Source: Actinobacteria bacterium HGW-Actinobacteria-4 (GTDB lineage Bacteria; Actinomycetota; Actinomycetes; Actinomycetales; Demequinaceae). From it: DNA of 64,000 nt. This document shows, piece after piece, positions 55,128-62,658 of the stretch; position 1 is the stretch's first letter; the number at the start of each line of letters is the position of its first letter. The notes under the pieces are model-generated. The model worked only from the letters and a program-made list of their open reading frames with translations, ran no database searches and was not told where the DNA came from. The stretch covers positions 1 to 64,000 of the forward strand of contig PHEW01000008.1 of assembly GCA_002841315.1 (NCBI GenBank), given 5' to 3'. A program made the translations under genes and the position numbers.

Positions 55128-56639
55128 ATGTCCGCCGCCCGGCACCTTGGCCCTCAACTCATCGCATACGCGGATCGCTTTGGCGGTTCGATCCCCGGCC
55201 TTGGCTCGTTGCTCGACGGACCGCTCGCGGGCGCCTTCGATGGCGTTCATGTACTCCCTTTCTTCACACCGTTTGACGGCGCCGACGCCGGCTTCGATCC
55301 CGCTGATCACACCACTGTTGATCCCCGGCTGGGCGACTGGGCAGATATCTCCACGCTTGCGTCTGACCGCGCCGTGATGGCGGACCTGATCGCTAATCAC
55401 GTTGCCGCATCCTCGCCCCAGTTCACGGACTTCCTGACACTCGGTGAGGACTCAGAGCACGCTCCCATGTTCCTCACGCTCAGCTCGCTGTGGCCCGACG
55501 GCGCCACCGAGGCCGACCTCGCAGCGATCTACCGTCCCCGGCCCGGGCTCCCGTTCACTCCGGTCACGGCAGGCGGCGTGCGTAGGTTGGTGTGGACCAC
55601 CTTTGGGCCCGAGCAGATTGACCTCGACATCCGTACACCTCAGGCGCGCGACTATCACACGCGCATCATTGACCGGATGACGTCCTCCGGAGTCACCATG
55701 ATCCGCCTCGACGCCATCGGCTACGTGGGCAAAGCAGCGGGCACCTCGTGCTTCATGACGCCAGAGGCCATCGACTACACCAACGAGCTCCGCGAGTACG
55801 CCAACGCGAAGGGTGCCACGGTGTTACTCGAGATCCACGGCCACTACTCGCAGCAGCTCATCGCCGCGGCGCAGGTTGACTACGTTTACGACTTCGCCCT
55901 CCCGCCACTAGTACTCCACGCCATCCACGCCCAAGACCCCGACCCCCTCAAGCGGTGGCTCGGCCTCCGTCCCGAGAACTCCATCACGGTGCTCGACACC
56001 CATGACGGCATCGGGATTGTCGACGTCAGCCCGTCCACAAGCGATGGCGACGAGGACGGCCTGCTGGACCGCAACGACGTCTCCGCGCTGGTTGACTCCA
56101 TCCACCGCGCCTCACGCGGCGAAAGCAAGCTGGCCACCGGCACCGCGGCCGCAAACCTCGACATCTACCAGGTCAACTGCACCTTCTACGACGCCGTTGG
56201 TAGCGACGACAACGCCTACCTGCTGGCACGCCTGACCCAGCTCTTTGTCCCCGGCATCCCGCAGATCTACTACGTGGGCCTCATGGCGGGCCGCAACGAC
56301 CTGACGCTCCTGAAGTCCTCCGGAGTGGGCCGCGACATCAACCGCCACCACTTCGACGACGCAGAGATCGCTGCCGAACTCAAGCGTCCCGTGGTTCAGT
56401 CGCTGCTGTCCGCCCTCGGGCTGCGCCGCACGCATCCCGCGTTCCAGGGGGAGTTCTCCGCCGCGGTCGCAGGCTCAGTCCTGACGCTGACGTGGACGCC
56501 GGCGGAGGGCGTAGCGCTCGCACTCGAGGCAGACTTTGGCGAAGGCCGCGCGCGGATTCTTGAGCACAGTGCCAGCGGTGCGGTCACCACCATCGATCCG
56601 CTTGACCTCGACGCCATGGCGAGACTCGCAAGCGCGTAG
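55128..56639 (+). CDS. Sucrose phosphorylase family enzyme, GH13_18
   Basis: A 503-residue alpha-amylase-superfamily phosphorylase that cleaves a glucoside with phosphate to give glucose 1-phosphate. The nucleophile aspartate is in MIRLDAIGYVGK, the acid/base glutamate in LLEIHGHY and the transition-state aspartate in LDTHDGIGI. The usual sucrose-enzyme EVHSYY-type loop is HGHY here, so substrates such as glucosylglycerol or glucosylglycerate cannot be excluded. The start has GGAAGGA 6 nt upstream. LacI regulator follows by 37 bp. Confidence 0.87.
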   Translation: MSAARHLGPQLIAYADRFGGSIPGLGSLLDGPLAGAFDGVHVLPFFTPFDGADAGFDPADHTTVDPRLGDWADISTLASDRAVMADLIANHVAASSPQFTDFLTLGEDSEHAPMFLTLSSLWPDGATEADLAAIYRPRPGLPFTPVTAGGVRRLVWTTFGPEQIDLDIRTPQARDYHTRIIDRMTSSGVTMIRLDAIGYVGKAAGTSCFMTPEAIDYTNELREYANAKGATVLLEIHGHYSQQLIAAAQVDYVYDFALPPLVLHAIHAQDPDPLKRWLGLRPENSITVLDTHDGIGIVDVSPSTSDGDEDGLLDRNDVSALVDSIHRASRGESKLATGTAAANLDIYQVNCTFYDAVGSDDNAYLLARLTQLFVPGIPQIYYVGLMAGRNDLTLLKSSGVGRDINRHHFDDAEIAAELKRPVVQSLLSALGLRRTHPAFQGEFSAAVAGSVLTLTWTPAEGVALALEADFGEGRARILEHSASGAVTTIDPLDLDAMARLASA

Positions 56640-56676
56640 CGCGCAGAATCACTACCGCTGCGGAAGGGAGCACGCG

Positions 56677-57687
56677 GTGCCGCACCAGCCCACCATCCAC
56701 GCCGTTGCTGAGGCGGCGCAGGTCTCCATCGCGACTGTGTCCTACGCCCTCGCTGGCAAGGGGAACATGTCGAACGCCACTCGCGAGCGCGTGCTCGCCG
56801 TCGCGGCGGAGCTCGGCTACGCGCCCAACCGCATCGCGAGCGCGCTCCGGCACCGCCGCTCGCACGTGATCGGGCTGGTGAATGACACTATCTCGACCAC
56901 GCCCTTCGCGGGGCACGTGTTGCTGGGTGCCAACACTGCGGCATCGCAGGCCGGGTTGGTGGTGATGACCATGAGCACCAACGACGAGCCCGACACGGAG
57001 GACCGCGACTTCGAGATTCTGCGTTCCTACCAAGTGGACGGGATCATCTACGCGAAGATGTTCCACCAAGAGATCACCGTCCCGCCGGCATTGCTGAAGC
57101 TCCCCAGCGTGATCGTGGACGCGGCGCCCAGCACCCGCGAACGGCCAGCGATCGTGCCAGATGAAGAACAGATTGGTGCCACCGCAACCTCCTACCTGCT
57201 GGATCACGGACACCGGGACATCGTGCACCTCGGCATCGATGCCAACCTGCCCTCCAGCCGGGGACGGCGCAAGGCCTACGAGTCCGTCATGCGGGCCGCC
57301 GGCGCGACGCCCCGCGTGGTGCACGGCGAGTCCAACGCGCAGGGCGGCTACGACGCAACGTTGCGCGCGCTCCGGGACGGGCCCGCGACTGCACTGTTCT
57401 GCTTCAACGACCAAATGGGGATGGGTGCCTACGCGGCCGCCGCCACGCTAGGACTCGACATACCGCGCGATCTCTCCGTCGTGGGTGTCGACAACCTCGA
57501 ACTGGTGGCGGCAGCGCTGCGCCCGGGCCTGACCACGTTGAGGCTTCCTCACTACGAGATGGGCGTGTGGGCCGTGGAGGAACTGGCACGCCAGATGGAT
57601 CGCGACCCCTCCCCCGCGGACCAGTTCGAGACCCTCGCCATCGCGTGCCCCTTGGTGGAGAGGGAGTCGGTCGCGCGGCGCACCTAG
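56677..57687 (+). CDS. LacI-family transcriptional regulator
   Basis: A 336-residue repressor. The N-terminal helix-turn-helix reads TIHAVAEAAQVSIATVSYAL with the hinge helix PNRIASALRHRRSH, followed by a periplasmic-binding-protein-like sensor domain. The GTG start at 56677 has GGAAGGGAG 6 nt upstream. It lies 37 bp after the phosphorylase gene and probably controls it in response to a sugar. Confidence 0.9.
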   Translation: MPHQPTIHAVAEAAQVSIATVSYALAGKGNMSNATRERVLAVAAELGYAPNRIASALRHRRSHVIGLVNDTISTTPFAGHVLLGANTAASQAGLVVMTMSTNDEPDTEDRDFEILRSYQVDGIIYAKMFHQEITVPPALLKLPSVIVDAAPSTRERPAIVPDEEQIGATATSYLLDHGHRDIVHLGIDANLPSSRGRRKAYESVMRAAGATPRVVHGESNAQGGYDATLRALRDGPATALFCFNDQMGMGAYAAAATLGLDIPRDLSVVGVDNLELVAAALRPGLTTLRLPHYEMGVWAVEELARQMDRDPSPADQFETLAIACPLVERESVARRT

Positions 57688-57702
57688 CTGTGGCGAGACA
57701 CT

Positions 57703-57936
57703 TCATCCCAGCATCGACATCTCCTCGCCCTTCGAGTTCAACATTCGCGCCCTGCCACGGCCTTGGCCGACGGTGGCAGTGTCGGGACTGAGATGAATCG
57801 TGCCGATCGGTTCACCGATCTCGTCCTCCCAGTCAAACTCAAACTAGTCGCCAGGCTGCAGGGAGTACTCGGCGCTTGAAGGCTCCAGACGCACCGTGAT
57901 CGGACTCGGGCCTTCGGCCCCCACTGCGAACCGCAT
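57703..57936 (-). pseudogene. Small gene interrupted by an amber codon
   Basis: From an ATG at 57936 with AAGGAG 4 nt upstream, the frame encodes MRFAVGAEGPSPITVRLEPS and continues to LQPGD, then TAG at 57846-57844, then FEFDWEDEIGEPIGTIHLSP and a TGA at 57705-57703. The frame is unbroken apart from the single TAG and keeps its composition on both sides (78 codons in all). Likely a recently damaged immunity or orphan gene. No known family recognised. Confidence 0.6.
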
Positions 57937-58008
57937 AGCTCTCCTTCACCAATGGTCGAGGTAGCGCTGCATGAGGTCGGCTCGAGGGGCGGCGCTGGGG
58001 TTCGTGCG

Positions 58009-58439
58009 TCACATCCGCGTGAACTCGTTGCCGTCCTTGTCTAGAACAATGTGATTGTCAAGGACGTAGGGCAACCGCCTCAGCGTCCGTTGCTCGATCT
58101 CTACGAAGGGGCGTGTTCTGACGATCACGACCTTGTCGTCTCCAGAGCAAGGACTCCATTGGTAGTGAGCGTTCCTTCGCGCATCAATGCGGATACGGGC
58201 CTCGCGCACCACGAGCACCTCCGCGTCCGTCATGGTCAAGCGCCTGCGGAAGATCGCTCCGCCCAGCGAACTCAACACCGTGATGCCATCGCACTCGCGA
58301 ACGAGGATGATCGGGATAAGGACTCGTTGATCATGAGGGCGACACTAGCTTTACAGAGAAGCAGACTCGGCGGCACGATGGTCAGTAGAGGCACAACGAG
58401 CTCCTTGGCCCTCCACGGCAGCCTGACCCTGCCAAACAT
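58009..58439 (-). pseudogene. Frameshifted small membrane protein gene
   Basis: An ATG at 58439 with GGGAGGGG upstream begins MFGRVRLPWRAKELVVPLLT, giving a hydrophobic protein. This frame ends at 58272. Another frame, open from 58344, encodes VLIPIILVREC, LGGAIFRRRLTMTDAEV and a C-terminus ending at 58009. The joined product would be about 140 residues with two hydrophobic segments and a PH-like tail. The shift lies between 58275 and 58344. Either a pseudogene or a sequence error. Confidence 0.55.
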
Positions 58440-58522
58440 CACGACTTCACCCCTCCCTGACCTCCGGTATCAACCCCTGGTAGTGGGCGTTCAGCCGACT
58501 CCTGTCGACAACGGCTGAGACT

Positions 58523-59095
58523 CTACTCTGGCAGCGACCACCACGGAACTTTGGGATTGAGTTCCTTAGCCACGGCACTGAGCCGTTCATAGTCCTGCTC
58601 GAGTACGCCTTCGGAGTCAACGGAGATCGCGCCCCTGTCGAGCGCCGCACGATGGGTCGAGAACATGGCCGCGAGGGACTCGAATACGTAGGGGTACTGG
58701 CCAGTCTCATGCTGGAACAGCACCACGGCTCCCCGGAACTCGCCTAGGTCGTAAGCGTAGAACCAACCTGCCTGATCTTCGAACACGGGAAACCACCGGG
58801 GAAGCCAGTCGGGTCCATCCGCGTACAACCGGTACATCTGGACTGCGTCCGTGATGGAAAGCGGCAGGAAACCTGGCATGATCCACAGCTGACCCAGCGT
58901 GAGTGAGTCGCCGCCCATGCCGCCTTGCCAACTGAAGAACTCGACGAGTTCGTCAGTCGGCTCGAGTCCCACGCTCTCGATGTGGGCACGAACATCCTCT
59001 GGGGCTCCTCCGGGAAGTAACTGAGCCGGCGCACGCGATCCGTGTGCCGCGAGACAGGACATGTAAGACTCCGCGGCTTCTCGAAGAACGCTCAT
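58523..59095 (-). CDS. SUKH/SMI1-KNR4-type immunity protein
   Basis: A 190-residue SUKH (SMI1/KNR4) superfamily protein; bacterial members neutralise nuclease toxins. Family-like features: DELVEFFSWQGGMGGDSL, PGFLPLSITDAVQMY and PVFEDQAGWFYAYDL, the central beta strands. The start has GGGAGGAG 5 nt before the ATG. It lies in a minus-strand run of small genes, without an adjacent toxin gene, so it is probably an orphan immunity gene. Confidence 0.8.
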   Translation of the reverse strand: MSVLREAAESYMSCLAAHGSRAPAQLLPGGAPEDVRAHIESVGLEPTDELVEFFSWQGGMGGDSLTLGQLWIMPGFLPLSITDAVQMYRLYADGPDWLPRWFPVFEDQAGWFYAYDLGEFRGAVVLFQHETGQYPYVFESLAAMFSTHRAALDRGAISVDSEGVLEQDYERLSAVAKELNPKVPWWSLPE

Positions 59096-59134
59096 GGCGC
59101 TCCTCCCTTGCTGGTAGCAGTCACTGTGCCATCT

Positions 59135-59647
59135 TCACTTTCGGGCCAAGAGCCGGGCGCGCTGAGACGAATCGGCCATGCGACTTCTCTCCCGCTGCTC
59201 TTCTCGCGCGATGTCTAGAAACGCGCGCAGTTGCCGCTCCACGTCCCTGTTGAGCTCCACGGGCGTAACCACCGACGTTCGGAAGCCTCCCGTGATGACG
59301 GCCCATGTGTAACTGTCTCGGAGACCAAGGTCTCTTGCTGGTCGCCCCGCCGGAGCGGTCTCCAGGCGGACCTTCGCTTCCGTTCCGAGTTTCTGGGCCC
59401 GGCCCAGCACCATAGCGTCCATACTCCCCGCTCGTAGGCCGTGCTTGGTGCTCGCCACCACCACGATGGGCAGGACCCCCAGAGCTTGGAGCAGCGCGAA
59501 GATGTTCAGCGCGAAGTGCCAAAATAGCGCCGCCAACACGCCGGCTGCGAAGCACCTGAGTTGAAGCCGGCCCACCATAACCTCGTCTGCTCCAGCACGG
59601 GTACGGAACCCGGCCAATCGAGGGAGCCGCGCAACTCGTACCCCCAT
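59135..59647 (-). CDS. Small membrane protein, immunity-array type
   Basis: A 170-residue protein starting at the ATG at 59647; the open frame further upstream runs through the SUFU gene and is a shadow. About two hydrophobic segments at residues 33-62 (FAAGVLAALFWHFALNIFAL, then GVLPIVVVAS). The remaining 100 residues are cytoplasmic, with an Arg/Glu-rich coiled-coil-like C-terminus. No known family. A role as immunity protein is only suggested by neighbours. Confidence 0.6.
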   Translation of the reverse strand: MGVRVARLPRLAGFRTRAGADEVMVGRLQLRCFAAGVLAALFWHFALNIFALLQALGVLPIVVVASTKHGLRAGSMDAMVLGRAQKLGTEAKVRLETAPAGRPARDLGLRDSYTWAVITGGFRTSVVTPVELNRDVERQLRAFLDIAREEQRERSRMADSSQRARLLARK

Positions 59648-59756
59648 GGCGAACACCCCGCTTTCTGCGACAACCCTACTCACAGGCACGACGTGGAGAC
59701 ACACACTCGAACCAGCCGTAAGAGTCAATAGCGCGTCGACGCGGACGTGTGCCGGA

Positions 59757-60347
59757 TCAGACGACCGAAGGACGGCCTGGCGAGATGACATCCACCGCGC
59801 TTTGCTCAAGCAGTTGTTCAAGTGCTTCAAGTCCGCGCTCGCTTGCATACCGCGCTTCCGCTGCTGTGATTGGTGCGAGCCATAGGACCTGTATGTGCCG
59901 GTCGGGCGCCTCGCAGTGCTCAAGAGCTGGCCCGTAGGGGTACGGCAAGGACACTAAGAGGTGGTCGGCGATCGCTCCCTCAGTCCAGGGCCGGCCGATC
60001 TCAATCGTGCGGCCCAATGACACCGTGTGATTGGGGTCGGCGTGGAAGTTCGCGACCATCGCCAAAGTCTCAACGTGGCTATCGGATTCTGTTGGCGCCA
60101 GGATCAAGAACTCAAGCCCGTCGCCGGCAGTCGCACCTGAGGCGCCGACGGTCACGTACACCCACGGGTCTGTGGGGACCAACGGAGCAACTCGTCGGAC
60201 CCTGAACCCCGGCAAGTTCCCCTCGATCGGGCCGACTGGCCATGCGAACTCTTCGTGACTGTGGTCCGGCCAGAACGCACTCAGATGTTGGCGGACAGCT
60301 TCGCGCACGGCCTCACCCCCGGTCAGCTCTGGGCTCGGCGTCGTCAC
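59757..60347 (-). CDS. SUFU-domain immunity protein, copy 2
   Basis: A 196-residue SUFU protein about 80% identical to the product of 45085-45654 from residue 12 on. The GTG start at 60347 overlaps the stop of the upstream membrane-protein gene (GTGA). Conserved blocks include AFWPDHSHEEFAWPVGP, SHVETLAMVANFHAD and EIGRPWTEGAIADHLL. No toxin gene is next to it, so it is a spare copy that could protect against a related toxin variant of competitors. Confidence 0.85.
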   Translation of the reverse strand: MTTPSPELTGGEAVREAVRQHLSAFWPDHSHEEFAWPVGPIEGNLPGFRVRRVAPLVPTDPWVYVTVGASGATAGDGLEFLILAPTESDSHVETLAMVANFHADPNHTVSLGRTIEIGRPWTEGAIADHLLVSLPYPYGPALEHCEAPDRHIQVLWLAPITAAEARYASERGLEALEQLLEQSAVDVISPGRPSVV

Positions 60348-60772
60348 TCTCCTCGAAGCCTCGCGAGTTCTAGCTCGTTGTACGCGATCATCGCGAGAAA
60401 GAAGTCCGTGAAACTGCCAAAACGCTCGATCTCGCCGCCAGCCATCCAAACGACTGTTGGAGCTTGGACTCCGTCCACGACCTCGGTAACAAGAACGTCC
60501 CGGTCCTGCGTAGTCGCCGCGATTGGCAAGAGTGAAGTCGCATCGAGGCCAGCCATCTCGAACACTAACGGTCCCATGGCGTCGATCACTTGAGGAGCAG
60601 ACTCCATGAGCGGACGAATCATCGGGTCCCGGTACGGCCGCACAATGTCGGGCTGCGACATAAGCCATACACCCGCTATCGCAGCTCCCGCCAACAGAAC
60701 AACTCCCAAGACTGGAAACCACATTGCGACCGCTCGTCCACGACGCGCAACGACCAACCGCTCACCCGCCAT
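60344..60772 (-). CDS. Small membrane protein upstream of SUFU copy 2
   Basis: A 142-residue protein with one hydrophobic helix at about residues 15-38 (MWFPVLGVVLLAGAAIAGVW) and an outer or cytoplasmic domain of about 100 residues (EMAGLDATSLLPIA, EIERFGSFTDFFLAMIAYNE). It has no family I recognise. The overlap with the SUFU gene shows co-translation, and it follows the KptA gene by 10 bp. It may be an immunity or accessory protein. Confidence 0.6.
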   Translation of the reverse strand: MAGERLVVARRGRAVAMWFPVLGVVLLAGAAIAGVWLMSQPDIVRPYRDPMIRPLMESAPQVIDAMGPLVFEMAGLDATSLLPIAATTQDRDVLVTEVVDGVQAPTVVWMAGGEIERFGSFTDFFLAMIAYNELELARLRGE

Positions 60773-60782
60773 CGTTCACCAA

Positions 60783-61337
60783 CTACTCCTGAACCTGTTC
60801 GAGGAACTCGGGCGGCACGGCGTCGGCGAGCCACACCATGTCGTTGCCCGCATAGAAGGCCGCCCCGGAAGCATGCGCCGACGCAGCATTGACCCGTAAG
60901 AGGACGGGACTCTCACACTTGCGCCCGCCAACAGCCAGCGCCGTCTCGATGTCGATCGACATATGCACGTACTGCCGTCCCATGGGCACGAGCCCTGCGC
61001 CACGAATCACTTCCCAAGCTTCGGGGCTGGTTCCGTGGAAGAGTTCCGCGGGCGGGGTCGCTGGTTGCTTGCGGATTACTGCCGGCACTGAGTGTCCGTA
61101 CAACGCCCGGACCCGGTCTCCGTCAAGCTCGTGCCGGACCTTGGCCGAGGTCTCGATCATGTGGGCCACCGCCGCGCGGTCCACACTCGCCCACTTGGGG
61201 CCAAGGCTCCGCAGCGCCTCGAGGAGTTGGTCCAGGCCCACCCAGCCGTCTTGGTCGAGCTCGAGCTCGTAGAGCCACGGCTCGTGGCGCAAGGCGTGGG
61301 ACATGACTCGGCTCAACTCAGTGAATTGCACAGTCAC
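60783..61337 (-). CDS. kptA: RNA 2'-phosphotransferase, Tpt1/KptA family
   Basis: A 184-residue enzyme that transfers an RNA 2'-phosphate to NAD+, giving ADP-ribose 1'',2''-cyclic phosphate. Conserved motifs: ELSRVMSHALRHEP (residues 7-20, with the catalytic Arg-His), YGHSVPAVI, LFHGTSPEAW, GRQYVHMS and the C-terminal VWLADAVPPEFL. The GTG start at 61337 has GGGAGGA 6 nt upstream. It lies inside the small immunity-type array, 12 bp from the DUF6896 fusion and 10 bp from the membrane protein, so probably one operon. Confidence 0.88.
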   Translation of the reverse strand: MTVQFTELSRVMSHALRHEPWLYELELDQDGWVGLDQLLEALRSLGPKWASVDRAAVAHMIETSAKVRHELDGDRVRALYGHSVPAVIRKQPATPPAELFHGTSPEAWEVIRGAGLVPMGRQYVHMSIDIETALAVGGRKCESPVLLRVNAASAHASGAAFYAGNDMVWLADAVPPEFLEQVQE

Positions 61338-61349
61338 GAGATATCCTCC

Positions 61350-62414
61350 CTAACGTCGCTTCGGTGCGCGTTGTCGCGAAGGCTCCACGCGGACGTTCGG
61401 TTCGAAGCCTGCCAGTTCAAGCCGTTGGCGCACGTGCTCAAGGTCCCGCTGAGTAGGCGGCCGCGGCAAGTGGGCAGCCAAGAATTTCCCATCGATCTCG
61501 AGCTTCCACACGTGAACCGGTATTCCAAGGTGATTCGCCTGGGTGTTGGCCTCTTCCACCGTCACAAGGGCAACTCGGTCATGACCGGAGCGAACTCGGA
61601 AACGGGGCACCGGCAACACAGTGAACATCACCATCGAGTCGCGTGACTTGCGATGGATGCCCCACAACGGTAGCCAGCCCAATTGAACGGCAGTCATGAC
61701 GGCAAGCAGGGCCGCAGCGACAACGCCTACACCGGCTGCGAAGTAGGCGAATGGTGGCGCGGCTTCAGGTGAGAGCGAACGAAACAGGCGTCCGAGTTCC
61801 TCGGGTGTGCCGGCATTGCGCCAGTAATGCCAAGTTGCTAGAACCCACAGAGGCATGGTTGCGGACATCCATATCCACCGTCCAGCCTCAGCGCGCTGGT
61901 GCAGGATCCCGACTCGGCATCCCCTGCGGCCCTTGCGTTGTGGCCGAGCATTTGCGCTGGCAGGACTGCGCAAGGAGTGGTCGGTAGACGCCTCGACCCG
62001 ATTCATGTCGTACTTGTTGTCTGGCCACGTGAACCCGCCGCCGCGCAGACTGACCACGGCGGCGCTCTCGGACGCGGCGCGTCGGAGGGATGCCTCGTCA
62101 TGGTTCTCTATCCCAACTGACTGCGCGTACATCAGCAAGCGCCACGAGTCGAACACAGCGCGGCCCTTCTCGTCCCAATCCACGTCAACTACCTCGCCAG
62201 AGTCGAGTTCGAACCGACACCCAATGCCGTGCAACGTGAAGTGGCCGAGGCCCTCAAGATACCCGGAACGAAGAGGCTCGCCCCCGTCGCGAGGAACGAG
62301 CCAGAGCCCTGTGTAGACGGTGGGGCGATCGGTGCCCGAGAACTCCTCTAGAAGTGCATCGAGGCACCGGGAGGCGAGGCCAACGTACGCCTCAACAATC
62401 TCCTGCGGAGTCAC
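61350..62414 (-). CDS. DUF6896-like immunity domain fused to a membrane protein
   Basis: A 354-residue protein in two parts. Residues 1-120 look like the DUF6896 immunity family (TLHGIGCRFELDSGEVVDVDWD and GRAVFDSWRLLMYAQS). A basic linker (about 155-185) leads to a second part with two or three hydrophobic helices (about 183-200, 225-255) and a mixed C-terminal domain ending in RQRAPKRR. It may be two genes fused by loss of a stop. The start is a GTG at 62414 with a weak ribosome site. Confidence 0.65.
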   Translation of the reverse strand: MTPQEIVEAYVGLASRCLDALLEEFSGTDRPTVYTGLWLVPRDGGEPLRSGYLEGLGHFTLHGIGCRFELDSGEVVDVDWDEKGRAVFDSWRLLMYAQSVGIENHDEASLRRAASESAAVVSLRGGGFTWPDNKYDMNRVEASTDHSLRSPASANARPQRKGRRGCRVGILHQRAEAGRWIWMSATMPLWVLATWHYWRNAGTPEELGRLFRSLSPEAAPPFAYFAAGVGVVAAALLAVMTAVQLGWLPLWGIHRKSRDSMVMFTVLPVPRFRVRSGHDRVALVTVEEANTQANHLGIPVHVWKLEIDGKFLAAHLPRPPTQRDLEHVRQRLELAGFEPNVRVEPSRQRAPKRR

Positions 62415-62517
62415 GAGGGCCTCGGCGCCTCGATCGCGAAGTCACGCGGGCTCGCGTGGCCTTCCGGAGTCGGTGTGCCGGGCCGATTCGTTGCGCGCAT
62501 GCCCACATCCTGCCACT

Positions 62518-62571
62518 TGTACGACGCTCACCGTAGGTTTCGCGCCCGTTTTCGATTGTGAGCGTCGTACA
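62518..62571. repeat. Perfect 14-bp inverted repeat bounding the accessory array
   Basis: TGTACGACGCTCAC (62518-62531) and its complement GTGAGCGTCGTACA (62558-62571) are separated by 26 bp. The site lies in the otherwise gene-free interval 62415-62658, between the immunity array and hisN. It could be a large-loop terminator, a protein binding site or a recombination mark. Confidence 0.6.
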
Positions 62572-62645
62572 GGGCGCGCCGGGCCACCGGGGCAGCACGT
62601 GGAGGCGCAGCCACAGCCGCGCGGCACCCTCAAACACCCGCACGG

Positions 62646-62651
62646 TACCCT
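62646..62651 (+). promoter_or_regulatory. -10 box for leaderless hisN mRNA
   Basis: TACCCT is followed by 7 nt and the ATG at 62659, with no Shine-Dalgarno sequence, matching the leaderless geometry seen elsewhere in the window. Confidence 0.5.
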
Positions 62652-62658
62652 GAACCCC

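Noticed and set aside
58051-58518. 155-codon plus-strand frame
   Set aside because: It is opposite the frameshifted membrane-protein gene, which has a ribosome site and hydrophobic segments; the plus frame has neither.
59648-59923. Extension of the small membrane protein gene
   Set aside because: It reads the SUFU copy 2 gene out of frame; similarity to a membrane protein starts only after 59647.
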